Assembly (NCBI GenBank): GCA_903813345.2
Contig: CAIIXF020000002.1
Span: 18,674,813-18,738,812, forward strand
DNA: 64,000 nucleotides
Source of the DNA: Owenia fusiformis
Lineage: Eukaryota; Annelida; Polychaeta; Sabellida; Oweniidae
Reading direction: 5' to 3'
The translations under genes and the position numbers were made by a program. The notes under the pieces were generated by a model. That model had not been told where the DNA came from. It did no database searches and was given only the letters and a program-made list of their open reading frames with translations. Shown here piece after piece: positions 33,879 through 47,900 of the stretch; position 1 is the first letter of the stretch, and every line of letters begins with the position of its first letter.

Positions 33879-34962
33879 CTAGAAGGATATGGTACATGGG
33901 ACGATGTAAGGTGCAATACAGATATTGCTTTATTATTAAACCCTGATACATGCATAGACAGTGGTTTTGAATCAGATATCAGTGTGAAAAGTCATAAAAG
34001 TACTGATAGTAACAAGTCAGAAAATTTCGAAGAGATCATTTTCAATCACAATACAATAGGAGACTCAAAAGTCATTAATGCTGAAGGGTGCAAAATCCCT
34101 ATAAACAAACCATAAATTGTGATCTCTTCGAGACGATGCTTGTAAATTATGATGACAAAGATGTGATTAAATACACTAGGTACGGTTGGCCTTTAGGGTG
34201 TTCTCACAGTGTACATAACAAGATTCCTGTTACTGGGAGTAATCATAAAGGGGCTAATGAATTTCCTAACGAGGTTGACGCATTCATAGATAAAGAGGCG
34301 AAATTGGGGGGTAACATGGGACCCTTTAAAATGAACCCGTTTAACTGTGAATGCGCAATCTCACCATTGAACACAGTTGAGAAGGATATGGGGAAACGTA
34401 GAACAATATTAGATCTCAGTTGGCCTATTGGAGACTCTATCAATTTTCATACTCCTAAGAATACTATACAGGGTCATGAATATTGTTTACGTTTCCCTAC
34501 AGTAGATGATCTCTGTGAACTCATAGTGGAAAAGGGACCGGATGCGATGATGTTCAAGTTAGACTTACGGCGGGCTTATAGACAAATTTATCTTGATCCG
34601 GGAGATATTCATTTACTCGGATATCGTTGGAAAGATGAGTTATGGTTCGATCGAGTTTTTCCCTTCGGTAGTCGGTTAGCGGCATTAGCTTGTCAAAAAA
34701 CCACTAACGCGATTACCTACATACATCGACTGCGAGGATTTAGTAGCTTAGTCTATCTCGATGACTTTGCCGGAGTCGACAGTAGTGAAAACGTTCACAA
34801 CAGCTTCGCTGAACTAAAACGGATCTTACAAGATCTAAATATTCAAACATCACCCGAGAAAGAACAAGTTCCGTGCAAAGAAATGAAGTTCTTGGGAATC
34901 ATTGTTAACATTGATACTATGACTTTGAAAGTTACCCCGGAGCGTTTAACAGAGATAAACAA
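33879..34962 (+). pseudogene. Linker and reverse transcriptase fragment of the DIRS-like element
   Basis: After the TGA, the ORF1 frame stays open for about 78 more codons to a TAA near 34114-34116. The polymerase frame, shifted relative to it, is open from 34085. It shows YGWPLGC, then FKLDLRRAYRQI (first catalytic Asp), FPFGSR, and YLDDF (residues about 223-227 of the frame), followed by EMKFLGI and VTPERL. The LDLRxAYRQI, YLDDFAG and VTPERL set fits DIRS/Ngaro-type polymerases better than Gypsy. Synthesis as a fusion through the stop and frameshift is possible for the family, but here the stop and shift look like decay. The frame runs into flanking DNA at 34963, losing the RNase H and recombinase. 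Confidence 0.8.
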
Positions 34963-35699
34963 ATACTATATACTAGCACTATACATAACATTTATGAATT
35001 GAACTAATGTAAATGAATTAAAAATAAACAACGTTTATCAGCAGATATTCAAATTTCGCCGTGAAGCTGCCGCAGGAAATGTGACTGCAAAACTATCCTA
35101 CCCCAGAAATTCTACGGAGAGTGACGTAGAAATGTTACTGACCGCAGAAATGACAAACCGCACGTTTGCCGTAGGAAATGTGACTTGGGTGTTACTAACC
35201 AACCAACTAATGAACCAGATAACCACCAGACCACCAAAAAGGGTAAAACTAACTAACCAATTAACTAATTAATCAACCAACTAACCAACACTCCATCCAA
35301 CGAACCAAACAACCAACGAACCAGACTGCAACAAACGAACCAGATGACCAAGATCATGGATCTAGTGTCTTGTATTGTATTGTATTGTATTGTATTGTTT
35401 TGAATTGTATTGCATTGTATTTTTTGTATTGTATTTGTTTTTCGTTGACCAATACTTACTCAGTAATGATTCAATTTTAAAGTTCACCTCATGTACTACT
35501 CAATATCTAAATTTTGAAGGTCTGAAGTCTTGTGTTCATTTTAGCTACAGTTGTATATTGAAGGGTATTTTCTTTTGGGTGTAATTTTAATTTCAATTTA
35601 AAGGTATTCATGTAAAATTGTGGGCTTAGTTTCGGGATTTTCTTTGTTTTTAATTGAATCATCTCTGATCTTTTCCTTAAATGTACTTTGAGGTGCATT
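34963..35699. other. Non-coding stretch with simple repeats, block B
   Basis: This is the counterpart of about 2224-2953: the end of the second 354-bp unit, the AACC-rich tract (near 35195-35345), a pure (TTGTA)n run near 35369-35400 and AT-rich sequence. No gene is seen. Confidence 0.7.
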
Positions 35700-35783
35700 C
35701 CTCTTGCCTTGGAGAAATTAAAGTGAAACATAAAAGAAAAAACCACAGAGAATCTACAATTTGTGCTACCCATCTGCATCATT
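35700..35783 (+). repeat. Left copy of the LINE-flanking direct repeat, block B
   Basis: This matches 2954-3037 with one visible change (CTGCATCAT for CTGCAGCAT). Its partner is 37219-37306. Confidence 0.75.
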
Positions 35784-35790
35784 TGTATCT

Positions 35791-37106
35791 ACATACCTCG
35801 GCAGGGAGATAATATTTCTCCGACATTATTTATAATCTTTGTAAATGATCTCGTTACGGAAATAAAAAGGCTTAATGCAGGTGTCGATATCGCAGGAGAC
35901 AATGTAAGCATATTACTGTATGCTGATGATGTTGCATTGATCGCACCAACTGAATTAAAGCTGCAACAAATGCTGAACTGTCTTCATGATTGGATATATA
36001 AGCGGCGACTGACTGTAAATGTTGAAAAAACGAAAGTAGTGCACTTTAGGAGAGCGTCGACAATGTTAACAGAAGCAATATTTGTGCTAGGGGATGCAAA
36101 AATTGGAAAAATAAACTCTTATCGCTATCTCGGAGTTGTTATGAATGAGATTCTCGACTACACTGAAATGGTTTCCACTCTAGCTGATGCAAGTTCTCGA
36201 TCCCTTGGCGCTCTTATTGGAAAATATTATTCGATTAATGGACTTCATTATTCGACATTCACAAAGATGTATAATGCAACCGTTATCCCCATCATGGATT
36301 ACGGGGCTGGAGTTTGGGGCTATAAAGACTACGACAAACCAAATACTGTCCAAAACCGTGCCATGAGAACATTTATGGGCTTAGGGAAATATGCTCCCAT
36401 TCCAGCTATGTATGGAGATATAGGCTGGATACCACCATGTGTTAGGCACCATGTTGAAATGGTTCGTTTATTCATCCGACTTAGTAGAATGCCAAGAACA
36501 AGGATTACTCGAAGAATATTTGACTTTGACTATGCCAATGCTGAAAAAGGCCATAGAGGATGGTGTAAAGAGGTCAAAGATATATTTGAAAATTCTAACC
36601 TGTTAGACCTCTATAATGAACGTTTCTTTAATAATTCAAGTGCAAGGTCAACATTTAAAACTGTAAAAGATTCTGAAATGAATCGCTTTATACATAAATG
36701 GACAGTTCAAATAACTACAATGCCAAAGTTACGTACATATAAGTTAATTAACGACAATTTTGGTACAGAGGATTATATAAAATTATTTTTATCAAGGAAT
36801 CAAAGATCTGTTATTGCTAGAACTCGGTCAGGTACTCTTCACCTGAACATAAAAACTGGTCGATATAAAGGCCTTGCTGTTGAACAAAGACTCTGTGAGG
36901 CATGTAAATATGGACATATAGAAACTGAGAAACATTTTCTTCTAGAATGCTCTTGTTACAAGGATTTGAGAAAAACTATAATCAGACCCCCTATGGTTCA
37001 TGATAATCAAGATTTACTGAAACATCTTCTTTCAAATAAAAATTGTGTAAAACTTACAGCAAAATTTATAATGTCAGCACTTGAAAAACGACAAAAAATT
37101 GTATAA
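35791..37106 (+). pseudogene. LINE reverse transcriptase, C-terminal part, block B copy
   Basis: The frame is open through to TAA at 37104-37106, with the same RQGDNISP, YADD, YLGV and CCHC landmarks as the block A copy. Differences from block A include T-to-N in YYSI(T/N)GLH, L-to-F in MRT(L/F)MG, S-to-C in IPP(S/C)VRH, Q-to-R in RIT(Q/R)RIF and E-to-K in LNI(E/K)TGR. Nearly all coding changes alter the protein, so the intact frame reflects recent duplication rather than function. The endonuclease and first catalytic Asp are missing. Confidence 0.9.
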
Positions 37107-37216
37107 ATAACGCACTGTAATTACATGTATATGTATTTGTATAATGCCTCATAAGCCTGATTAGGCTGGGTGCCGATTAAGGTGCGTGGCACTTAAATAA
37201 ATAAATAAATAAATAA
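35791..37216 (+). mobile_element. 5'-truncated LINE, block B copy
   Basis: It has the same 5' truncation, 3' UTR and (AAAT)n tail as 3045-4470, at the same site. It was therefore copied with the block and is not a second insertion. Confidence 0.9.
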
Positions 37217-37218
37217 TA

Positions 37219-37306
37219 CCTCTTGCCTTGGAGAGAACAAGAAGAATTACAAAAGCAAAAACCACAGAGAATCTACAATTTATGCTACCTATAATCTGCA
37301 GCACGG
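37219..37306 (+). repeat. Right copy of the LINE-flanking direct repeat, block B
   Basis: Counterpart of 4473-4560, beginning CCTCTTGCCTTGGAGA and ending near CTGCAGCACGG. Confidence 0.75.
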
Positions 37307-38272
37307 TGAATGCTGCGCCTAGTATGCAGGGTATTGTAGGGGGAGACTTAACTACAATTGCATTGTTGACAATACATCACTCCCAAAACAATGAAGATGA
37401 CTTAGGTAGAGAGTTTGGAACTGGAAAATTTATCAGTTTATCATTTATCTATGCAACAGACTAAGTAAACACAATTAACTGAACGATTATTTATATGTGT
37501 GAAAACCACATGCATTTGTATAGGGTAACTTCTGCGTTCAGGTTTACGTTTCGATTTGATAACTTAAGTCTCAAATGAGTTGACAATGTACAGATTACAA
37601 CGATATTACATTTGCAATCACTAATCGATGAATATGCTTCACAACAAGCAAGGAAACTATTTTTGTCAACTGGGAAGAATTCATGAAAATCAAATTCAAA
37701 TTTGTTTTAGTGTGACAAGACCCTTAAAGTACAAGTTTAGGTATATGTTTTCAAAACAACCTTATTCGCAACATCCTTTATCGAAACATCTCTGAGATTG
37801 AGTTATCGACTTTAATAAATCTAAAATTAACAGATCCTAGAGTAGCCCAGCTTAAAAGGCTTTCTACAGGCATCTCTATCATTCATTTGTATATGATTTT
37901 GTAACGAAGCTTTTCAAATCTGCTTCATGACCTTTTATTTTTTATTTTTATTTTTTATTTTATTTTTTTTCATGACCTTTTATGGTTGTTATTAGAATAT
38001 TAGTTACTTATTTGTAGATTGCGCTGAGTTGAACAGGAATATGTGTTTAAAATGAATTCTGAAAATGTATTTCATAAATTATAGCTATAGATGATCATGA
38101 TCTTCACTATGAAGGTATAGACGGCAACATGTATATACTATTAGAATCAATTACCAGGTTATACATTTTTATCAATAGACTTAAAATACTACCTAATATG
38201 ATAGGTAAAGAACAAATTTTATGAGGAACTCAATTGCAAATCGCATCATAAAATGAGTAAGTAATGATAATG
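37307..38272. other. Non-coding stretch, block B
   Basis: Counterpart of 4561-5516. It includes the tail-only retroinsertion (target duplication 37924-37938 and 37969-37983), whose T/A tract is longer here than in block A. No gene is seen. Confidence 0.65.
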
Positions 38273-38555
38273 TACAAGGGGCGATCAACAAATAACGCAA
38301 ATAGAGCCCTATCTCAGAAACTAATTGGAGTTAGAACACCAAATTTGATACATCGTATCACCATATCATCGTATTGACCTGCTTCAAGTACCCATACCAC
38401 GGGTTACTATGGTAACTGCAACTTTGACATATATCAATGTTTGTGCCTGTACTTTTCTGGAAATATTGATGAATGTTTGAAGATACTATGTACAATTAAG
38501 TATTCTAACTCCAACTCTCGTGAGTAATATGATATATTCACTCATTCCCTCCAGT
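38273..38555. mobile_element. Degenerate foldback (MITE-like) relic, block B
   Basis: Counterpart of 5517-5795, with TACAAGGGGCGATCA at the left. The right arm has one change (GTATTCTAACTCC for GTGTTCTAACTCC), weakening the pairing. Confidence 0.45.
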
Positions 38556-38573
38556 CACTCGTGAATATATCGT

Positions 38574-38927
38574 ATGCTCTTGAATGGATTTAATGAATGG
38601 TGTTCCCGTTCGTGATATATTTTATATCTAATACGTCTTAAATCTATGATGCAGTTTGTGCTCTGGAGGAAATGTCAATTTTCGCACCAGTCGTACGTAA
38701 CGCTGGTGGCAGCATGATATTGGTTATTTAGTGAGATGTTCCAGGATAAATTTTTACATTTGCCCTACCGAGGACTTGTTGATTTGTCACACAAAGATTT
38801 GAATGGTGCATAATCTTGATCTTTTTCCATCTTGCATCATTCACCATACAGTAAGAAAAACAAACAGGATAGTATGAGGTTATATAATTGTTGATTCCGT
38901 ATATCGTGTTTATACTCAAGTGAGTAT
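38574..38927 (-). repeat. 354-bp segment inverted relative to block A
   Basis: This is the reverse complement of 5817-6170, running from TGCTCTTGAATGG to CTCAAGTGAGTA. The outer flanks (GTGAATATATC on the left, CAAAAATATATACTT on the right) are in the same orientation as in block A. Length is unchanged, so it is a clean inversion without loss. Confidence 0.85.
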
Positions 38928-41900
38928 ATTCAAAAATATATACTTAAACGCCTGACAAAATTGCAAAGGACTGTCATGTACCAGTGTGACATACGACTAG
39001 TCGGAAAATTGACATTTCGTCAAGAGCCCAAATTGCATGAGCGATTTAAGACGAATTGGATATTATATATCCCCCTAACAGAGAAGCCAATCGATACATC
39101 CCTCCTTTGGAAAAACGTAAATATATATACATAAACGTCTCACAATATATCAAAGTAGTCGCTGCTACCAGAGCGATGTACAGCTGGTCCGAAAATTGAC
39201 ATTCCGTACATAGCCCAAAGTAAATTAGACTTGTATGACAAATTAGATACTCAATATCTCACGAATAGAAAGACCAATCAACAAGTCCTCGGTAGGGCAA
39301 ATGTAAAAATGTATCCTGAAACAAATAACAAATCTCATGCTGCCACCAGCGTTACGTACGAGTGGTCCGAAAAGTGACATTTCCTCCAGAGCACACACTG
39401 CATCATAGATTTAAGACGAATTAGATATAAAATATATCACGAACAGGAACATCATTCATTAAATCCATTCAAGAGCATACTCCAAAATATATACTTAAAC
39501 GTCTCACAAAATTGCAAAGGACTGGCATGTACCAGTGTGACGTACGACCAGTCGGAAAATTGACATTTCGTCTAGAGCGCAAATTGCATAAGCGATTTAA
39601 GACGAATTGGATATTACATATCTCCCTAACAGACAAATCAATCGATACATCCCTCCTTTGGCAAACGTAAAAATATATACATAAACGTCTCACAATATAT
39701 CAAACTAGTCGCTGCTACCAGTGCGATGTACAGCTGGTCCGAAAATTGACATTCCGTACAAAGCCCAAAGTAAATCAGACTTGTATGACAAATGAGATAC
39801 TCAATATGTCATGAATAGAATGACCAATCAACAAGTCCTCGGTAGGGCAAATGTAAAAATGTATCCTGAAACATCTCTCCAAATAACAAATCTCATGCTG
39901 CCACCAGCGTTACGTACGACTGGTCCGAAAATTGAGATTTCCTCCAGAGCACAAACTGCATCATAGATTTAAGACGAATTAGATATAAAATATATCACGA
40001 ACGGGAACATCTTTCATTTAATCCATTCAAGAGCATACTCCAAAATATATACTTAAACGTCTCACAAAATTGCAAAGGACTGGCATGTACCAGTGTGACG
40101 TACGACTGGTCGGAAAATTGACATTTCGTCAAGAGCGCAAATTGCATAAGCGATTTAAGACGAATTGGATATTATATATCTCCCTAACAGACGAATCAAT
40201 CAATACTCCCTCCTTTGGCAAACGTAAAAATATATACATAAACGTCTCACAATATATCAAACTAGTCGCTGCTACCAGTGCGATGTACAGCTGGTCGGAA
40301 AATTTCGTTAAGAGCGCAAATTGCATTAGCGATTTAAGACGAATTGGATATTATATATCCCCCTAACAGAGAAGTCAATCGATACATCCCTCCTTTGGCA
40401 AACGTAAAAATATATACATAAACGTCTCACAATATATCAAACTAGTCGCTGCTACCAGTGCGATGTACAGCTGGTCCGAAAATTGACATTCCGTATAAAG
40501 CCCAAAGTAAATCAGACTTGTATGACAAATTAGATACTCAATATCTCACGAATAGAATGACCAATCAACAAGTCCTCGGTAGGGCAAATGTTAAAATGTA
40601 TCCTAAAACATCTCACTAAATAACAAATCTCATGCTGCCACCAGCGTCACGTACGACTGGTCCGAAAAGTGACATTTCCTCCAGAGCACAAACTGCATTA
40701 TAGATTTAAGACGAATTAGATATAAAATATATCACGAACGGGAACATCATTCATTAAATCCATTAAAGAGCATACTCCAAAATATATACTTAAACGTCTC
40801 ACAAAATTGCAAAGGACTTGCACGTACCAGTGTGACGTACGACTGGTCGGAAAATTGACATTTCGTCTAGAGCGCAAATTGCATGAGCGATTTAAGACGA
40901 ATTGGATATTATATATCTCCCTAACAGACAAATCAATCGATACATCCCTTCTTTGGCAAACGTAGAAATATATACACAAACGTCTCACAACATATCAAAC
41001 TAGTCGCTGCTACCAGTGCGATGTACAGCTGGTCCGAAAATTGACTTTCCGTACATAGCCCAAAGTAAATCAGACTTGTATGACAAATTAGATACTCGTA
41101 CTCAATATCTCACGAATAGAATGACCAATCAACAAGTCCTCGGTAGGGCAAATGTAAAGACGTATCCTGAAACATCTCACTAAATAACAATTCTCATGCT
41201 GCCACCAGCGTTGCGTACGACTGGTCCGAAAAGTGACATTTCCGCCAGAGCACAAACTGCATCATAGATTTAAGACGAATTAGATATAAAGTATATCACG
41301 AACGGGAACATCATTCATTAAATCAATTCAAGAGCATACTCCAAAATATATCCTTAAACGTCTCACAAAATTGCAAAGGACTGGAATGTACCAGTGTGAC
41401 GTACGACTGGTCGGAAAATTGACATTTCGTCTAGAGCGCAAATTGCATAAGCGATTTAAGACGAATTGGATATTATATATCTTCCTAACAGACAAATCAA
41501 TCGATACATCCCTTCTTTGGCAAACGTAAAAATATATACATAAACATCTCACAATATATCAAACTAGTCGCTGCTACCAGTGCGATGTACAGGTGGTCCG
41601 AAAATTGACATTCCGTACATAGCCCAAAGTAAATCAGACTTGTATGACAAATAAGATACTCAATATCTTACGAATAGAATGACCAATCAACAAGTCCTCG
41701 GTAGGGCAAATGTAAAAATGTATCCTGAAACATCTCACTAAATAACAAATATCATGCTTTCTCCAGCGTTACGTACGACTGGTCCGAAAATTGACATTTC
41801 CTCCAGAGCACAAACTGCATCATAGATTTAAGACGAATTAGATATAAAATATATCACAAACGGGAACATCATTCATTATATCCATTCAAGAGCATACTCC

Positions 41901-44900
41901 AAAATATATACTTAAACGTCTCACAAAATTGAAAAGGACTGGCATGTACCAGTGTGACGTACGACTGGTCGGAAAATTGACATTTCGTCAAGAGTGCAAA
42001 TTGCATAAGCGATTTAAGACGAATTGGATATTATATATCCCCCTAACAGAGAAGTCAATCGATACACCCCTCCTTTGGCAAACTTAAAAATATATACATA
42101 AACGTCTCACAATATATCAAACTAGTCGCTGCTACCAGTGCGATGTACAGCTGGTCCGAAAATTGACATTCCGTACAAAGCCCAAAGTAAATCAGACTTG
42201 TATGACAAATTAGATACTCAATATCTCACGAATAGAATGAGCAATCAACAAGTCCTCGGTAGGGCATACTCCAAAATACATACTTAAACGTCTCACAAAA
42301 TTGAAAAGGACTGGTATGTACCAGTGTGACGTACGACCGGTCGGAAAATTGACATTTCGTCTAAAGCGCAAATTGCATAAGCGATTTAAGACGAATTGGA
42401 TATTATATATCTCCCAAACAGACAAATCAATCGATACATCCCTCCTTTGGCAAACGTAAAAATATATACATAAACGTCTCACAATATATCAAACTAGTCG
42501 CTGCTACCAGTGCGATGTACAGCTGGTCCGAAAATTGACATTCCGTACAAAGCCCAAAGTAAATCAGATTTGTATGACAAATTAGATACTCAATATCTCA
42601 TGAATAGAATGAACAATCAACAAGTCCTCGGTAGGGCAAATGTAAAAATGTATCCTGAAACATCTCTCTAAATAACAAATCTCATGCTGCCACCAGCGTT
42701 ACGTACGACTGGTCCGAAAAGTGACATTTCCTCCAGTGCACAAACTGCATCATACATTTAAGACGAATTAGATATAAAATATATCACGAACGGGAACATC
42801 ATTCATTAAATCCATTCAAGAGCATACTCCAAAATATATACTTAAACGTCTCAGAAAATTGCAAAGGACTGGCATGCACCAGTGTGACGTGCGACTGGTC
42901 GGAAAATTGACATTTCGTCTAGAGCGCAAATTGCATAAGCTATTTAAGACGAATTGGATATTATATATCTCCCTAACAGACAAATCAATCGACACATCCC
43001 TCCTTTGGCAAACGTAAAAATATATACATAAACGTCTCACAATATATCAAACTAGTCGCTGCTACCAGTGCGATGTACAGCTGGTCCGAAAATTGACATT
43101 CCGTACATAGCCCAAAGTATGACAAATAAGATAAGATACTCAATATCTTACGAATAGAATGACCAATCATTTAGTCCTCGGTAGGGCAAATGTAAAAATG
43201 TATCCTGAAACATCTCACTAAATAACAAATATCATGCTGCCACCAGCGTTGCGTACGACTGGTCCGAAAATTGACATTTCCTCCAGAGCACAAACTACAT
43301 CATAGATTTAAGACGAATTAGATATAAAATATATCACGAACGGGAACATCTTTCATTTAATCCATTCAAGAGCATACTCCAAAATATATACTTAAACGTC
43401 TCACAAAATTGCAAAGGACTGGCATGTACCAGTGTAACGTACGACTGGTCGGAAAATTGACATTTCGTAAAGAGCGCAAATTGCATAAGCGATTTAAGAC
43501 GAACTGGCGATAATATATCCCCCTATTATAACAGAGAAGTCAATCAATACATCCCTCCTTTGGCAAACGTAAAAATATATACATAAACGTCTCAAAATAT
43601 ATCAAACTAGTAGCTGCTACCAGTGCGATGTACAGCTGGTCGGAAAATTGACATTTCGTTAAGAGCGCAAATTGCATAAGCGATTTAAGACGAATTGGAT
43701 ATTATATATCCCCCTAACAGAGAAGTCAATCGATACATCCCTCCTTTGGCAAACGTAAAAATATATACATAAACGTCTCACAATATATCAAGCTAGTCGC
43801 TGCTACCAGTGCGATGTACAGCTGGTCCGAAAATTGACATTCCGTATAAAGCCCAAAGTAAATCAGGCTTGTATGACAAATTAGATACTCAAAATCTCAC
43901 GAATAGAATGAGCAATGAACAAGTCCTCGGTAGGGCAAATGTAAAAATGTATCCTGAAACATCTCACTAAATAACAAATCTCATGCTGCCACCAGTGTTA
44001 CGTACGACTGGTCCGAAAAGTGACATTTCCTCCAGAGCACGAACTGCATCATAGATTTAAGACGAATTAGATATAAAATATATCACGAACGGGAACATCA
44101 TTCATTAAATCCATTCAAGAGCATGCTCCAAAATATATACTCAAACGTCTCACAAAATTGCAAAGGACTGGCATGTACCAGTGTGACGTACGACTGGTCG
44201 GAAAATTGACATTTCGTCTAGAGCGCAAATTGCATAAGCTATTTAAGACGAATTGGATATTATATATCTCCCTAACAGACAAATCAATCAATACACCCCC
44301 CCCCTTTGGCAAACGTAAAAATATATACATAAACGTCTCACAATATATCAAACTAGTCGCTGCTACCAGAGCGATGTACAGCTGGTCCGAAAATTGACAT
44401 TCCGTACATAGCCCAAAGTAAATCAGACTTGTATGACAAATAAGATACTCAATATCTTACGAATAGAATGACCAATCAACAAGTCCTCGGTAGGGCCAAT
44501 GTAACAATGTATCCTGAAACGTCTCACTAAATAACAAATATCATGCTTCCACCAGCGTTACGTACGACTGGTCCGAAAATTGACATTTCCTCCAGAGCAC
44601 AAACTGCATCATAGATTTAAGACGAATTAGATACAAAATATATCGCGAACGGGAACATCATTCGTTAAACCCATTCAAGAGCATACTTCAAGATATATAC
44701 TTAAACGTCTCACAAAATTGCAAAGGACTGGCATGTACCAGTGTGACGTACGACTGGTCGGAAAATTGACATTTCGTCAAGAGCGCAAATTGCATAAGCG
44801 ATTTAAGACGAATTGGATATTATATATCTCCCTAACAGACAAATCAATCAATACTCCCTCCTTTGGCACACGTAAAAATATATACATAAACGTCTCACAA

Positions 44901-47900
44901 TATATCAAACTAGTCGCTGCTACCAGTGCGATGTACAGCTGGTTGGAAAATTGACATTTCGTCAAGAGCGCAAATTGCATAAGCGATTTAAGACGAATTG
45001 GATATTATATATCCCCCTAACAGAGAAGTCAATCGATACATCCCTCCTTTGGCAAACGTAAAAATATATACATAAACGTCTCACAATATATCAAACTAGT
45101 CGCTGCTACCAGTGCGATGTACAGCTGGTCTGAAAATTGACATTCCGTATAAAGCCCAAAGTAAATCAGTCTTGTATGGCAAATTAGATACTCAATATCT
45201 CACGAATAGAATGATCAATCAACAAGTCCTCGGTAGGGCAAATGTTAAAATGTATCCTGAAACATCTCACTAAATAACAAATCTCATGCTGCCACCAGCG
45301 TTATGTACGACTGGTCCGAAAAGTGACATTTCCTCCAGAGCACAAACTGCATCATAGCTTTAAGACGAATTAGATATAAAATATATCACGAACGGGAACA
45401 TCATTCATTAAATCCATTAAAGAGCATACTCCAAAATATATACTTAAACGTCTCACAACATTGCAAAGGACTGGCATGTACCAGTGTGACGTACGACTGG
45501 TCGGAAAATTGACATTTCGTCTAGAGCGCAAATTGCGTAAGGATTTAAAACGAATTGGATATTATATATCTCCCTAACAGACAAATCAATCGATACATCC
45601 CTTCTTTGGCAAACGTAGAAATATATACATAAACGTCTCACAACATATCAAACTAGTCGCTGCTACCAGTGCGATGTACAGCTGGTACGAAAATTGACTT
45701 TCCGTACATAGCCAAAGGAAATCAGACTTGTATGACAAATAAGATACTCAATATCTTACGAATAGAATGACCAATCAACAAGTCCTCGGCAGGGCAAATG
45801 TAAAAATGTATCCTGAAACATAACAAATAATACGACTGGTCCGAAAATTGACATTTCCTCCAGAGCACAAACTGAATCATAGATTTAAAACGAATTAGAT
45901 ATATAAAAAATATATCACGAACGGGAACATCATTCATTAAATCCATTCAAGAGCATACTCCAAAATATATACTTAAACGTCTCACAAAATTGCTAAGGAC
46001 TGGCATGTACCAGTGAGACGTACGACTGGTCGGAAAATTGACATTTCGTCAAGAGCGCAAATTGCATAAGCGATTTAAGACGAATTGGATATTATATATC
46101 CCCCTAACAGAGAAGCCAATCGATACATCCCTCCTTTGGCAAACGTAAAAATATATACATAAACGTCTCACAATATATCAAATTAGTCGTTGATACCAGT
46201 GCGATGTACAGCTAGTCCGAAAATTGACATTCGGTACATAGCCCAAAGTAAATCAGACTTGTATGACAAATTAGATACTCAATATCTCACGAATAGAATG
46301 ACCAATCAACAATTTCTCGGTAGGGCAAATGTAAAAATGTATCCTGAAGCATCTCACTTAATACCAAATTTCATGCTGCCACCAGCGTTACGTACGACTG
46401 GTCCGAAAATTGACATTTCCTCCAGAGCACAAACTGCATCATAGATTTAAGACGAATTAGATATAAAATATATCACGAACGGGAACATCATTCGTTAAAG
46501 CCATTCAAGAGCATACTCCAAAATATATACTTAAACGTCTCACACATGTTACAAAGGACTCGCAAGTACCAGTGTGACATACGACTGGTCGGAAAATTGA
46601 CATTTCGTCAAGAGTGCAACGTAGAAATATATACATAAACGTCGCATATTATATCATCTAGTAGCTGCTACCAGTGCGATGTACAGCTGGTCTGAAAATT
46701 GACATTCCGTACATAGCCCAAAGTAAATCAGACTTGTATGACAAATTAGATACTCAACATCTCACGAATAGAATGACCAATCAACAAGTCCTCGGTAGGG
46801 CAAATGTAAAAATGTACCCTGAAACATCTCACTAAATAACAAATATCATGCTTCCACCAGCGTTACGTACGACTGGTTCGAAAATTGACATTTCCTCCAG
46901 AGCACAAACTGCATCATAGATTTAAGACGAATAAGATATAAAATATATCACGAACGGGAACATAATTCATTAAATCCATTCAAGAGCATACTCCAAAATA
47001 TATACTCAAACGTCTCACAAAATTGCAAAGGACTGGCATGTACCAGTGTGACGTAAGACTGGTCGGAAAATTGACATTTTGTCAAGAGCACAAATTGAAT
47101 AAGCGATTTAAGACGAATTGGATATTATATATCCCCCTAACAGAGAAGTCAATCGATACATCCCTCATTTGGCAAACGTAAAAACATATACATAAACGTT
47201 TCACAATATATCAAACTAGTCGCTTCTACCAGTGCGATGTACAGCTGGTCCGAAAATTGACATAGCCCAAAGTAAATCAGACTTGTATGACAAATTAGAT
47301 ACTCAATATCTCACGAATAGAATGACCAATCAACAAGTCCTACGTACGGCAAATGTAAAAATGTATCCTGAAACATCTCACTAAATAACAAATATCATGC
47401 TGCCACAAGCGTTACGTACCACTGGTCCGAAACTTGACATTTCCTCCAGAGCACAAACTGCATCATAGATTTAAGACGAATTAGATATAAAATATATCAC
47501 GAACGGGAACATCATTCATTAAATCCATTCAAGAGAATACTCCATAATATATATACTTAAACGTCTAACAAAATTGCAAAGGACTGGCATGTACCAGTGT
47601 GACGTACGACTGGTCGGAAAATTTACATTTCATCAATAGCGCAAATTTCATAAGCGATTTAAGATGAATTGGATATTATATATCCCCTAACAGAGAAGTC
47701 AATCGATACATCCTTCCTTTGGCAAACGTAAAAATATATACATAAACGTCTCACAATATATCAAACGAGTCGCTGCTACCAAGGCCATGTACAGCTGGTC
47801 TGAAAACTGACATTCCGTACATAGCCCAAAGTAAATCAGACTTGTATGACAAATTAAATACTCAATATCTCAAGAATAGAATGACCAATCAACAAGTCCT

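Larger units (their letters stand above)
32356..34962 (+). mobile_element. Truncated DIRS-like retrotransposon, block B only
   Basis: About 2.6 kb lies exactly between TTCTATTTG and ATACTATATAC, which are contiguous in block A (near 2218-2233), so block A is the empty site. It holds a gag-like frame, a short linker and the start of a reverse transcriptase related to DIRS/tyrosine-recombinase retroelements. It ends abruptly inside the polymerase gene: RNase H, recombinase and 3' terminal repeats are missing. I see no target duplication, which fits both tyrosine-recombinase integration and later deletion. The left end carries a strong hairpin. Confidence 0.8.

Noticed and set aside
34088-34090. 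Translation start of the polymerase frame at 34088
   Set aside because: The codon is GTG and the frame is open from 34085; in a eukaryotic retroelement it is more likely reached by fusion or frameshift than by starting there.
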